Assembly: GCF_001039355.2 (NCBI RefSeq)
Contig: NW_019775935.1
Coordinates: 435,570 to 499,569 of the forward strand
DNA: 64,000 nt
Source: Lingula anatina
Lineage: Eukaryota > Brachiopoda > Lingulata > Lingulida > Lingulidae
Reading direction: 5' to 3'
Below are positions 13,739 to 26,469 of this stretch, piece by piece (position 1 is the stretch's first letter; each line of letters opens with the position of its first letter). The notes beneath the pieces are model-generated. The model was not told the origin of the DNA and did not search any database. It saw only the letters and a program-made list of their open reading frames with translations. The position numbers and the translations under genes were made by a program.

Positions 13739-16700
13739 TGCACGCTCACGCACCTGTGCAAGAAAGAGAAACTTTAACTGGACCAGCAGCAGATAATACA
13801 AGTGACTTCCAGAAACAGGTGCAGAATCAGGTGTGATCTGTGTACTTCCCAGGTAAACCTCGCTTCCAGCCTGCTGCCAAATGCTTGAATACTGCACACA
13901 GCATGTTAACACTGGGAGTTTCAAACAAGAGACAATGAACACCTTGAGGTGGCTAAACGGATGAGCAATAGAATACAAAACTCCTGCAGAGAAAAATGAA
14001 AGTGGTTGGAATTCTTACAAATCACACAGGGACTGAAAGATTCTGTAAATAATATTTTGGCAGAGTTCCCTAAGCATATATATTTGACTTACATAGTATC
14101 ATTATCAACGGTGCATTGTGACCGTTTAGTTGTACTTACCAAGCATCTAAAGCACTTACACAGAAATCAAAATATTTATCATTAGTAATTCAATCTGAAA
14201 TTCACTATTGTTTACTCTCTTCTTGTATCCACAAAAACAAAAAAGAAAGATGTTCAAATTCTTTTTTCAATAATGATACACTAAACTTACATTTAAACCT
14301 ATATTTCTTTGAAACAAGGACAGTGGATGCAGTATTTCAGCTTATATGGTTTTATTATGATTGCACATGGCTGAAAGTCAACACAGCTCACCAAAAGACC
14401 TAAAACTCTCATCCTACAGAAAATCAATTTTTCAGAGTTTATGCTATGTATATTTCTACTGCATACAGAATCATATTTCAATTCCTCGTGAATCCAATCA
14501 GTAAAATATGCATTAAAAAAATAAGAGCACTGAATTCAATATTCATGTTTGGTGCAAATGGTTCAAAGAAGCAGCACATTTTTTGTCAGTGACTTTGTCA
14601 ATCATCTTGAATTAACACCTATACAATGTAAAATTTGATGACATGTACATTTGCACCAGCAGCTGTTCCTGACAATTAAATTAAAAGCTGCATCTATGCT
14701 CTTCATATCTCATCTTGGTATAAAAGTAATTTAAAATAAGTGTTGAGGAATAAACAAAAAGTTTGTTTCATAAATATCTTCATAACTATACAGACACTTC
14801 AGGTAAATTATGCTCTTATCAGTTTCCTAGTTGGTCATTAGTGAGTGACCACTGATAGCCACCTACTTACATGGGTCACTGGCCAGAATCCAGGTGTGTT
14901 AAACCAGTTGTATAGATCTATCCAGACTGGTCAGTAGTGGTTAAGGTTAAAGGGGCACTGCTAATGTCAACTGCCAAATCAAAAGTGACTTGGTTATTTT
15001 ATGGCATGCTGATTGGTGCTGGAACATTTCAAAAAGTATCTGACTTGAATTTTGAAGAAAAAAAAGATTTATAGACTGAAAATTATTCTCCAGTTTCAGA
15101 GCAAGCGCTATTGAAAAACTTCTACTCCATGTTAGGATAATCATGAGAAAGCTTAGGTGGTCATGTACAAGACTTCTGAATGAATTCTCTTATACTCAGG
15201 ATGAATATGTCTTTGCTTTCTCTATATGAAAAATCGTTTTTCACTTCAGCTTTCCAAAAGCATAATTAAAGATCCAAAACTCCTTACACCTATATCAGTT
15301 GGTACTAAATATAAAAGTCATGAGGTAATCATTTCCAATTTAAATATTATTTATTAATATTCTCGCAAGCTGAATAATGAAAATATATCATCAACCTTTT
15401 CCTAACTAGGGACCTATTTCTATCTACCCTACCACAAACATAGAATCATAGAATTCATCATAAGCACACTAACTGAGTTAATTTCATATCATCCAGACAC
15501 ATCATAGATGTACAGAAGATAGATTCCAACAGGATGATGTACCATATGACAGCCCTGGATCTTCACTTCCCATAAATCAATCCTCAGTTTATTCGGCCAT
15601 ATAGAGTATGTGCAGTAGCCATTAAGTCAAAGAGCTGGCAGAAATTTTGCTATTCTTGGAGAGATAAATCTGCAATATGCAACAGAAAAATTAAAATGAA
15701 AAAAAAAAAATAATAATACAACTGTCAATTTTCCATGTTGGTTACTGCACTGAAGTGACACAAAATGCCATAACCCAATAGGCAAAGAATGCAAAACTAC
15801 ATAAGAGGTCAGTAAAACACCCCAGCTATCTGGCAATCTACTTATATCAATCCCCATTCATCTAAATGCAGAAGTTTGTGTATTTTTGTAAGTGCAACTG
15901 TTGGTATGTGCAACCAGACTACCTTTCTGCTCAAGTAACATACAGGGGTACATATACCCAAACAGGGCATACCTGCACCCTCTCTAGAATGGAATTTTAT
16001 TTAAGCTAAATAGCTGGATAATCAAAGACAAACTAAAACTATTTCAACAATAAATATTTGGCTAAAATAAGTAAAATAAGTCACATTTTTTATCCGAATA
16101 TGAATGTGTGTAGCATTTGACTATGATCAACTACACTAAACACAGTAAGCCAGCATATTCCAACATACCACCCATACCCCATAATACTTCTATCACTACT
16201 GTCCACACACTGAGACCACCTGACTGTGACCAGTCAACAATGTGGCCAACATTGTAATGTGGTAAATTGTGCAGTTAATGGCCAAGATAAGATGGAAAGA
16301 TGGCACACACAGGCAGGGATACCTCTGTGGGCAGCCCCCAACCCTGGATAGATACAGTACAGTGCTCATGTTTATCCTATTCCAGGATTCCACAGCAGTT
16401 TTTTTAAAGGAATACCTCAGAGCTCCAGACAAGTAGTGAGCATCCATCATTTTCCTGTCAGAGAGAGAAATACCTGCTGTTTTAAAGACAGGCACCTATT
16501 TTACCACAGTGTTCCCTTCTTATTGCATATATTTCTAGTCTTATCTACAAATCACACAGAGAGTGGCATCTGTTCACATGTATAATTCGCACTGCACATT
16601 TTCTCAGTTGTATCTCTTTCCAATATCATTCACTGAACCCTCTATTTCTGGTTCTTCACTTGAAAGAGTATCTTGTGACCAAAAGCCATTTATTTTCACC

Positions 16701-19700
16701 ATTAGATTTAAAGCTTCATTTTTACTATTATTTGTTCCCTTGTATAGTTATGACTAACCTACCAGCAACCTTGATGAAAGACAAAGTAGTTCAAAACCAC
16801 AAGTAAAACCAATATACTGTTTATTGCCACAGATTCTTTATATATTCTATAATGTGGTTTCATAAGGCATGTTAAAGACACTCAATGTGACAGAAAAATG
16901 CACTCTGTTTAACATCAGCTGACCCAAATACAGAGGAATTTGAAAACTCAATTTAGCATTTCAACTCCCTCCAACTTAAAAATAAAAAATACATCCAAAA
17001 TTAATTAATTAAACAAATAAAACAAAAACAAGTAAATGCCAATAAATACATTTACATAATAATTATGTAAAGGGACAATGTGCCATTTCAATCATTAACT
17101 CAAAGTCTTAAATAAAAAAGTTCTATCCCTCTCTTGATTGTTGGCCGTCTCTAAAAGCAAGATAATATAATCTTACTGCCTTTCAGAAAGATGGCATTTC
17201 TTGGTGTATGGAGGTAGAAAATCTTGGCAGAACTAACTTAAAATCAGTTATTGGGTAATTATCAACACCATGTGGAATATTGCTAATTGTTTGTAAATTA
17301 CACCACGGCAATGAAAAATTAGATTAAATTTTAAAAGATCCTGTAATCATGTATAACATTAATGTATTAAACAAATGATAGTCATAAACAGACTGGACAA
17401 CATGCAAGTGGACATCTATTTAACCATGATATCACAATTTGCATCGCAAAATCATGATGCTACCTTAAAAGCATAGAGGCAGCAGTCGTAGTCTTCAGGT
17501 GCAGTACATATACACAGGATAATATTGTTCATTTCCATTCACAGCAGTGGGCTATAATAGATCCTGGAGGAGTTACAGCATAATACGAGCCCAAATTAGA
17601 TACCTTGAATGTTTTACATCCAGTGAACCTTCTACTATTTACTGTATCAGCATGGAAGGAGAAAAACTATATTGTGGAGCACTAACTGTATGGACAAAAA
17701 CCATTTATAAATATTTTAATATGTTATTGTCAGTGCCCTGACAATGAGATGAAGAGCGATCACCAATGCTTGTAGATATCTATTTGTCTGAACTATTTGA
17801 TGTTTACGATCTAAAAAAGTGCTGATGCACTTTAAAATTGGCCACGTTCTGATTCTGGCTTCCAAGTACCACAAGATAACTTTCCCAAAACTACACTAAT
17901 AGGTGTTATCAAGTGTATAGAGGCAATCATAATGAAATTAAATGAAAACTGACATTTTCTCAATGCTCGAGTTTGAGTCCATTAGTGGTGAACGTTGGAT
18001 AGAGTTACCTCTGACACGTACACTGCTCTAATTTTCTGCAACAATCAATAATCACCACATCCCACTGTTTCCTGGGGCTGTCTGTGGTAGATAATAAAGG
18101 GGGAACATTGTCCTGATCAAACACTTAAATGCATAGTCAATTTACCCCCAGACTGATCCAATCAAATACTATAACAGGCTCCTTTTTATTTCTGGCAAAT
18201 TTATTGAATTGAAAAAATGGCAATCCAGTGGATAATTTCATCAGGAGGCTGAAAATAGATAGAGATATAAAAAGCTATTTTATGGGATATTTCTATTATG
18301 TACAGTAGACATCACTAGCTCTTGGAAGATTTCATCTCTTTTTATGGCCCACTGAATTAAAGTACTTACTAGTATATGAAGCCGTCAGCTAAAATGGAGG
18401 TTAAGTAATTAGTGGTCTGTTTTCAAAGTTCACTTCTCAGATAAAAAAAGTCACTTACAAAAGCAGATATGATGAACCAATAAGTACAACCTAAATATCT
18501 CTCTTAATATCAAAATGCATACAAAGGCATTGTTCTTGGGTTAGAAAAACAACTCTCCAACACAGAGGGTATAGCCTCATCTAGCAGTTGGTTTCTTAAC
18601 ATAAATATTGATCTGTGTGGTAAGAGAAGTCCATCTAAATGATTCCAGATGGTTGAGGTTATTGTACATTTATCACAGCAAGAATGCCCATCAACTGGAG
18701 GCAAGAGACCATTTTGACAATCTACAAAACATAAAAGAGGCAGGCACCTGGCAAGGTCAGAGGGGCAATAATACCAGTAACATTATATTATGCAGCCAAA
18801 GGCAACCTGGGGTGTTCTTTTGCCTGGGGTCAGTGAGATGGACAGCCACACCCCTTGGTCAGTTCCTAGTTCTAAATTTTTGTCTTGTAGCTTTTATGAT
18901 ATTATTATTAGTATCTATAATATAATATGATATTAAAGCAGTGTCCAACTAAACTATGGAATCTAATGGTTTGATTGAAATTATGACTTTCCTTAATATA
19001 TGCCATAACTTCTATCAGGATGTGCTCTGTAATGATTTCCATGACCTAGAAAGTGTAACATAATATATCATATGCATGCTCTGCTATGAGGTTAGCAGTG
19101 ACAATCAGATTTTTTTCCCCAAAGCTTTAGCTTTGCTGTAAATTTTTGCTAATCTGCTAAAAATTATAGTCAATTTGCTTTGGCTGAAGAAAAAAAAAAG
19201 ACTTTCCAATTATACTTAATTCTGACAGTTATAATGATTTCACCAAATAAATCATATGACAACATAACTGCATAATATAGAGTATGCATTAGCTACTACG
19301 CCAATACAAATTCTAGGTAATTATCTATTTCATCACACAAACCATCTGTCTGAAAATATGATTTACTAGTATCCCAATGACTTTACTACAGGGTAAGCCA
19401 ATTAAATGATAAATATTTTGCTAAAATAAATGTATGAAAAACATCAAAATAAATCAATTACGGTGAATTTCATTTCCTAATACAAAATTAATCTTCTGGT
19501 CTAAAGATTAAATAGATTAAAACAAAAAAAATGTGGTTGCTGTTATACAATCCCAACATCTTCAAGAGTCATACATAAAAAAAAAAAAAAACATTTTCAT
19601 ATATCAACAGTTATCTATACCAGTGCTTTAAAGGCATTCATATATCATTCAACAAGATATCCTTGAAAATATCAATACCTACTGACAACCTGCAGACTAA

Positions 19701-21129
19701 TATTACACAACACAAATACATGGGTCATACTTGTTTTACAGTTGTACAAGGTAATATCACCACTCATGATTCTCTATCTTCTTTTATCTCTCACAATGCG
19801 GGTGACCTTATCAAAATAATACGGTAATTGTATATCTTTCTAAATTGGTTATAAAACAATACAAATCATAGCCTTTGTTACTCATTATAGAAAAAGTAAC
19901 ACTTAGTTGTTAATCAAAGTTTATCTTTATCAGCTAACTCTGAAAATCAAAACTTGCCAAAAAGTATCTAACAACTGTTATATTATAGCCTAGCCAAGTT
20001 TTTCTCTCTAGATTGTTCTGTATTACAATGTGATATACCACATTCATTTAACAAAGGGAGAAGCAGTTTAAGTTTGAGAGAAGCAGTTTAAGTGAAAGGC
20101 ATCAGTTGCAACTGCAATCAATATATATTTACCGGTATGTTTAATGACACTTTTAACTTGGGTAATTATTTGGAGAAAGTGACAACTGCTGATGGTCATC
20201 AATAGGAGTGAACCTGCAGGTATTTGCTACTATAACAGTCCAACAAACATCTTGGTCTATATAGTTTAATGCTATTTCATCAAAACAAAATTTGCTGGAA
20301 TGAGCCAAAATATATATTGATAGGTTTCATGCAGACTTTCACAAACAGCAAAGAAAAATTAACTCAGACCCACCATGATCATATATAACAAAGAAAACAA
20401 AACAAAACCAAAAAAAAAAATGCAATAGTATCATTTAAGACAATTCGTGACTATGCAACTTTATATCATTAAAACTAAAATCAGGTATTCTATATATTAT
20501 GAACCTTATGAATATTATTTCCTGGACCCCCACCACAGAGGTACCTGTATACTCAATATTAAATGATAGGTATGTATCATTATACAGGTAGTTAATTGTT
20601 TGTACAGCTCATTGGGGCATTATTCAGGTAGTTACAAAATAATAATTGGTACCCAAATAGATTCAAACTCAAACATACATGATACTTTATGAAACAGTAA
20701 ATGATGCCATGTAAGACTCTACAGAACATCAGTATGAGTTCTATTGTAACTTGAAATAAACTTAAAAGAGTCCAGCTCAGCACAGTCAGCAGTGGGTGCA
20801 ATGTCATCAATATAAAGACTGTCAGCACACAGCATTATGCTCTGTCATTATCGATCATAACAAAATAACAATCAGCTCCATATATCTAAATCTGACGTTT
20901 TAAGTGCTGATATTTATACCAATCCAGTATGGAAAACCCGGCCAACACAACACTAATGATGCTGCTGACTGACATAAGTTGGTGATTCAGGTGATTGGGA
21001 GTGGACATCTGTTCAACTTCAAAGGCAAGATCAGAGAATGAAGATCCAAGAAATAAAAGGTGCGATAAACTTACGTTCTTTTTCTTGGTCATATCCTACC
21101 ACAACGAAGTAGTCCGCCAACCGAGACAT
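1925..21129 (-). CDS. SBF: SBF / MTMR5-MTMR13-type DENN-domain myotubularin-related protein, 5' part (18 coding exons)
   Basis: In this family the protein is a Rab guanine-nucleotide exchange factor and catalytically dead myotubularin that partners active myotubularins in endosomal phosphoinositide control. Exons, 5' to 3': 21129-21075, 10032-9947, 8420-8169, 7922-7820, 7549-7433, 7233-7101, 6764-6656, 6426-6313, 5918-5841, 5636-5523, 5279-5151, 4690-4592, 4311-4157, 3707-3542, 3322-3173, 2953-2885, 2632-2441, 2062-1925. All join in frame into 753 residues with no stop. It starts [14 protein letters not shown], the family's conserved N-terminus. Recognisable blocks follow: [15 protein letters not shown] and [20 protein letters not shown] (uDENN), [27 protein letters not shown] and [15 protein letters not shown] (cDENN), [26 protein letters not shown] and VSERGPPFR (dDENN), then [15 protein letters not shown] and [17 protein letters not shown] (SBF2 region). 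The remaining GRAM, phosphatase-like and PH regions are expected left of position 1. All donors are GT; the one at 2440 is weak (GTCTGT). I cannot separate SBF1 from SBF2; invertebrates usually have one gene. Confidence 0.93.
4074..4145. repeat. Imperfect inverted repeat beside an SBF splice donor
   Basis: CCTCCCCACACGTCGTCC at 4074-4091 pairs with GGACGACACATGGGGAGG at 4128-4145, 15 of 18 positions, around a GC-rich 36-nt loop. On the transcribed (minus) strand the first arm begins 12 nt after the donor of exon 4311-4157. The stretch is conspicuously GC-rich for this AT-rich intron. It could be a relic of a foldback element or an RNA hairpin; function unknown. Confidence 0.6.
6465..6496. repeat. 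Intronic copy of an SBF exon fragment
   Basis: The stretch ATATTTGGCAATACTGG followed by (C/T)ACAGTTACA occurs inside coding exon 6426-6313 at about 6347-6373. It occurs again at about 6468-6495 in the neighbouring intron with a single visible mismatch. It is a short direct duplication of coding sequence about 120 bp away. It has no splice sites of its own and no visible role. Confidence 0.65.
8421..9946 (-). other. SBF intron 2
   Basis: This interval separates the exon encoding the conserved block ending GIEL from the one beginning FCQPTGW, which are adjacent in the family alignment, so it is intronic. It contains a (TG)n tract at 9304-9325. No other gene or repeat was recognised. Confidence 0.8.
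9304..9325. repeat. (TG)n microsatellite
   Basis: Perfect TG dinucleotide tract within SBF intron 2. Confidence 0.95.
11549..11575. repeat. Compound (C)n(CA)n microsatellite
   Basis: A run of about a dozen C residues passes directly into a CA tract, within SBF intron 1. The same compound arrangement recurs at 38643 and 42007. Confidence 0.95.
12529..12552. repeat. (GA)n microsatellite
   Basis: Slightly interrupted GA repeat in SBF intron 1. Confidence 0.95.
13707..13740. repeat. (TG)n microsatellite
   Basis: TG tract with a CG-containing end, in SBF intron 1. It produces a spurious run of His-Thr codons in minus-strand open frames. Confidence 0.95.
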
Positions 21130-21586
21130 ATCAAATTTTACCGAATTCCGCTAGACACAGCCCCAGTTTCATTCCATGGTCGCCATCTTGAGTTATTGGT
21201 AACCGTCTGCGCAGGTTTTTGAGCATCGGTATCATTTGAGGGGAGCAGTTGTTCTACATGCTTTCAGAATATAGGAAAGCGGTTAAGAAATGCAATTGGG
21301 AGTAAAAAATATACAAATATTAAGACATAACGACTTAATAGATGTACAAAAATATATAAAATTTGCATTTATTTGAGCTAGTGTATATCCAGAATGTTTG
21401 AAAAAAGAGAAATAAATATACATAATTATGCTCCCTGACACATGCGGCCATTGACTGTGCGACAAAATGATTCTTCTGAGGGGTGGATACATTGATGGTA
21501 GTTAAGTCATTCTACAGTTATACTAGTTGACTTCTAAAAGCAGATTCACATTTGTCGTGCTGTATCCTCACCCAGGCCATAAAAAC
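21130..21586. promoter_or_regulatory. Divergent (bidirectional) promoter between SBF and the zinc-finger repeat gene
   Basis: The two start codons face away from each other, 457 bp apart. The interval contains CGCCATCTTG at 21181-21190, a good YY1-type site, a second GGCCAT core near 21446, and a TCTGCGCAGG stretch near 21208 resembling an NRF1 half-site. No TATA box is clearly placed. These motifs are typical of broadly expressed housekeeping promoters, so shared control of both genes is likely by inference. Transcription start sites were not determined. Confidence 0.6.
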
Positions 21587-24500
21587 ATGGCGTATTATCA
21601 ACAATACGGGTCTGGGAACTGGCCCAGCCAAAATACCCAGCAAGACGCAAGCAGGTGGCAAATGCAGGGCCAGACACAGGGGATGGCTGCAGCACCCTAC
21701 AGTAATCAGGGAGTCGGAGTAACTACCCAGGGCACCTACCCACACACATATTACGATCAAAATCGTCTTATGCAGCAGTCTCCAGTGCCTGTCTCTTATT
21801 ATGGACAAGGACCTGCTTCTCACTCCCAGCCTCTTCCTCAACAACTACAACATCCTCAGCAGCATCTTCAAAGCCAAATCCAGGGTCACAGTAGTCCTCA
21901 AATACTAGGCAATGCCCCAGCATATACATCCATGTCTGGACCACCACTGGGTAGCCATTCAGGTATACTGAAAACTCCAACTAACCCTACAAGAGATGGT
22001 CGTCCCCAAAACAAGATGACTTTTAAGCAGAAGCTGGGGATGAAGGGAGATCATAAATTGATTTCAAAGAACTCATCCACTGCTTCTAGAACAGCTGGAC
22101 AAGAGCAGAGGGCTAAAATGGACAAGAAAGTAGATAGTAAGGGAGAGGAAGATACAGAGACAAATTGGGGATATTGTGATTTATGTGAAATTGAAATTAA
22201 AGGAAAAACTGAAATGGTGTGTTTTCCTAATTTTTTCATTTGAACTTGTTGCCAATGTATGTAATGTTACCATTATTGCAGAAATGTGACTTCACAAGAA
22301 GAAATTAGTATACAATGAATTCAATAAATTTTTATTAAATATATAGCAATCAAGTCAGTTAAGTAAACATGCATTTAAAAGAGGCATATATTAAACCTCT
22401 TGGATGTGTGTATAGGAGGCTACCTGTAAGACATAAAATGGTGTGTCAGAGAAAACCATCTGGATTCACTGTAAGACATAACAGAATTTCTTTTTACATA
22501 CTTATGCTTATTTTTAGTCAAATCAAAATGTTGACTAACTTAAAGCGGGGATAGAGTTGGGATAGATATAGTGTTAGATACACTTTCTTCACCCTAATGA
22601 CCACATGATAAACATCTGGCTAAAGTGTATTCTGGTAGAGTTAGCTCAGACCTGGTTAATTATGGCACAAGTTCTTTGTAAAGTATATTCTTCCCTTTTT
22701 CTTTTTATAGCATTATAGGCAACATTGTGAGGGCATAGTGCATATGAAAAAGATGGTTGACAGGATGGTTAAAGAGAAGAAAGAGAAAGCAGACAAAGAA
22801 GCCAAAGAAAAGGGAAAAATTGACAGAGAATTACAGAAGTCGGACATTGCTAAAAAACCTGAGGAGAGTGGTCCATTACGCCCAAGTGATGGTTTGAAGC
22901 ATAAAATAAAGATGGAACCCCTTGATAAACCCTATGTGACACACAATTATTGTAAGGTGTGATATCTCTGTTCATCACTTGTTTTGGTTGTTTTATGACA
23001 GTTTTACTCATAGAACATTTTTTAGGACTGATTTTGTGTTGTTCAGCTTGGTATCCAAGAAGACTTTCTATTTTTAATTTATTATCCTGACAGGCATAAT
23101 GCCAATTTTACATTTGAAAGTTCATCTCATTATATCCGCTTAAAATGGGAGAGTTTAAGGGAAATTTGTTTGCAAATTGGTATCCTATGTTTGTGATATG
23201 AATGGTGTTATTGAGTAGCAGTAATTTTTGATATTTTTGTGTTTTTTGCCCAGAAGAAATTACTCTGAGTTTTGTTCCTGCTGATGGTAATCTTGTTTTC
23301 TTAGATGTTTTTGTAACTATCAGCTGACTCTGAATTTTATATACAAACATTTTTTTAGCAGAGGCACTTAACATTTAATATTCTCTGGATTTCCCAAGGA
23401 GCTTGTTCCAAATATGTACAGTATACTTGTTTATGTATTGTCAATTTAGCACCAAAATGTGTGTGTATTGTGACCAATTAAGTTTTCTACTTTTTTGTGT
23501 ATTTTAAATGACGCCATAGGTTTTAATTTTTTAAAAAGTTTATTTTGAATACCAGCCAGCTAAAAATACAAATTTTATCTGCCAACATAATTTTTGATAT
23601 ATATTTTACCGGGCATTGACCAGATTTTGTCTGAATGTCAGAGTCTTAGGGCGCATTCCCATAGATTTTAGATTGATCTATCCCTGTGGGGAGTCTCACT
23701 AGATTACTATCAGATAATCCGGCTTAAATGTCCGTCCCGCCTACTACAAGCTGTTAGGGGGTAATTAACTTTCGTGCCTGCTCGAGTGACACCTATTAAG
23801 TGTGAACCCCCAGGGAGTTGGGTCGATCTAGTTGGATCGATCTAATCTCTGGGAATGGGGTCTTAAAAAAGGTTGATGGTCTAGTTAAAAATGGATAAGT
23901 AGATGTTTTTTACTTATAGACAACTCGAAACCCAGGTTATGATGTTGCTGTGACATGCTGAGATATTTGGATTTAAAATTGGTGTTTATTTCAGATTTGT
24001 AAGACAAACCCAAGTTTAATTGAGTTGGACCATGTTCCAGGAGACGTCCAAGGACCAAACTCTTCAGCTGTAAGTTGTGAAAATGTGTAACTTTTTATGA
24101 ATGTTTAAAGATCCCCAGTGTAGGATTTTCCTCTGAGGAACTTGTTTCTTAATGAAGTTTCAAATTGTAAATGGTATTTTTTTCCACCAACCTTTGATCC
24201 TCCTTTCCTGACTCTTATCATAACTATGTAGCAATCTGAGAAAATCAAAAAGTCATTGTAAAGCCTGCAATCACTTCAATAACTGACTTATAAGTAAGGC
24301 ATCGCACAAAACTTTGTCATGAAACTTCACAGGTGACAAGCTTCGCAAGAGGTGATAAACTAGGTGTCATCAAATTATGACTTTCAAACAAAAAAATGTA
24401 TGTTTAGAATTTTATTTTCTATGCCCTTTTGAAAAGTGTTTTGTAGTGTTAAGTTGCAGATACCCAAGACATTTAATTTAAATATATGTAATTNATAGAC

Positions 24501-26426
24501 AACTCGAAACCCAGGTTATATACATGATGTTGCTGTGACATGCTGAGATATTTGGATTTAAAATTGGTGTTTATTTCAGATTTGTAAGACAAACCCAAGT
24601 TTAATTGAGTTGGACCATGTTCCAGGAGACGTCCAAGGACCAAACTCTTCAGCTGTAAGTTGTGAAAATGTGTAACTTTTTAGGAATGTTTAAAGATCCC
24701 CAGTGTAGGATTTTCCTCTGAGGAACTTGTTTCTTAATGAAGTTTCAAATTGTAAATGGTATTTTTTTCCACCAACCTTTGATCCTCCTTTCCTGACTCT
24801 TATCATAACTATGTAGCAATCTGAGAAAATCAAAAAGTCATTGTAAAGCCTGCAATCACTTCAATAACTGACTTATAAGTAAGGCATCGCACAAAACTTT
24901 GTCATGAAACTTCACAGGTGACAAGCTTCGCAAGAGGTGATAAACTAGGTGTCATCAAATTATGACTTTCAAACAAAAAAATGTATGTTTAGAATTTTAT
25001 TTTCTATGCCCTTTTGAAAAGTGTTTTGTAGTGTTAAGTTGCAGATACCCAAGACATTTAATTTAAATATATGTAATTATATTTGTTTTTTGTTTGCTTG
25101 TTAGATTTCCCCCTTAAAGTCTTAGTCCTCTGTTATTGATATAAGTAATATTTTTTAATATGATTTTGTTCATTTTGTTCTGATCTTATTTCAGATGCCT
25201 AATTTGAGCCTGCCAAACAGGAAGATGAGATGTCATATGGAAAGTCCAAAACATGCTAAGGTGAGGTGTTTACACTGTAAAATATGTAATTGAGATATAA
25301 CTATGATATTTCACTTGCTTAAAAATGTTGGGATAAGCCCTTAGTATTCCTGTACTGATGCTCATAGCATGGTCTGAAATTACTATATCTTTAAGTGAAA
25401 ATACACTTTTTGTAGAAGTAGTAGAGGGTCTTTAAAGTTTTTGTTGGTATTGTTTCAGAAGTACTATATACTAGTTATACATGGTGCAGTTAAACCCAAA
25501 AGTAAAGAGCTCCAGGTGGGTAGAAAACCTATGTAAAATTTACGTGTACCTGATACATACTCTAAAAACTGTCATTTACACCTCATGCAGCAAAATCTAC
25601 ATTTCAGGTATTTTATGTGTAATTATTTTAGATCTAGGCATTAACTAAACTAAAACTTGAATGCTTGTGTAATTCCAGGGAAGGGGAGGATCTATTCATT
25701 GTCAATTAAGGGGTTTTTGCAGTAAGCTTTTAAGTGGGTTGCCATATTTGTTCAGCAGATCTATTAGTCTGCTGTTGTGAATGTGTCCTATATAAAACAA
25801 TTACCTGCATTTTGTCACATATAGCTTAAATAATGCTTAAGGTCATAACTCATATTTTGCACTTTGGTTTTCTTATTATTCTATCTGGTTTTTGTTTCAG
25901 AAAAGGATAAAAGCAGCCCATGGAAAAATGCCTGAAGGGCAAATTATGTACGTCTGTGAGGTAAGAATATATGAAAAGTACTCTTATTAGTATGCATTGC
26001 AAGACTTCAATACATAATTAGGTACCCTTTATATTTGTTTAATACAGGAAAGGGTACATGGATTATAAACGATGTAGAGAGAAAATGGGGTCAAAAACAT
26101 TTTTTAGAAAGACATTAACAGGGCCTTTACAAAATGTAACTTTAAAATGTATCTTAGATACCATTTCAATTTGATGATAAAAAGTGAAGTTGACATTGGA
26201 AAAATAAATAAATTTTATGAAATAATTCTGGTGAATAATTTCCAGCTTTTTCCTTAAGGTGAAATTTGTTTGAATTACTTCGTAAAAAGAGTATCGTGAA
26301 GAAAACTTTTTTATTGTTTATATACAGATTTGCCAGCGTGTGATGAATGGAAGTGAAAACTACAAGGGTCACATAACATCAGGAAAACACCAAAGGGTAT
26401 GCCTGTGTTACATAAACAGTGTGATT

Positions 26427-26469
<43 letters not shown>

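Larger units (their letters stand above)
10033..21074 (-). other. SBF intron 1, about 11 kb
   Basis: Exon 1 ends GAAC|GTAAGT at 21075 and exon 2 begins CAG|GAAGTGG at 10032. Joining them gives the expected ...[15 protein letters not shown] junction in phase 1. The intron holds simple repeats (11549-11575, 12529-12552, 13707-13740, an A-run near 19579). No nested gene was recognised; open frames up to about 105 codons show no family signature. First introns of this size often carry regulatory sequence, but none was identified. Confidence 0.85.

Noticed and set aside
16196-16495. 99-codon minus-strand open frame in SBF intron 1
   Set aside because: No family resemblance and no flanking exon structure.
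24495-25078. True tandem exon duplication in the zinc-finger gene
   Set aside because: Copy boundaries coincide exactly with a single N, which fits an assembly overlap far better than a biological duplication.
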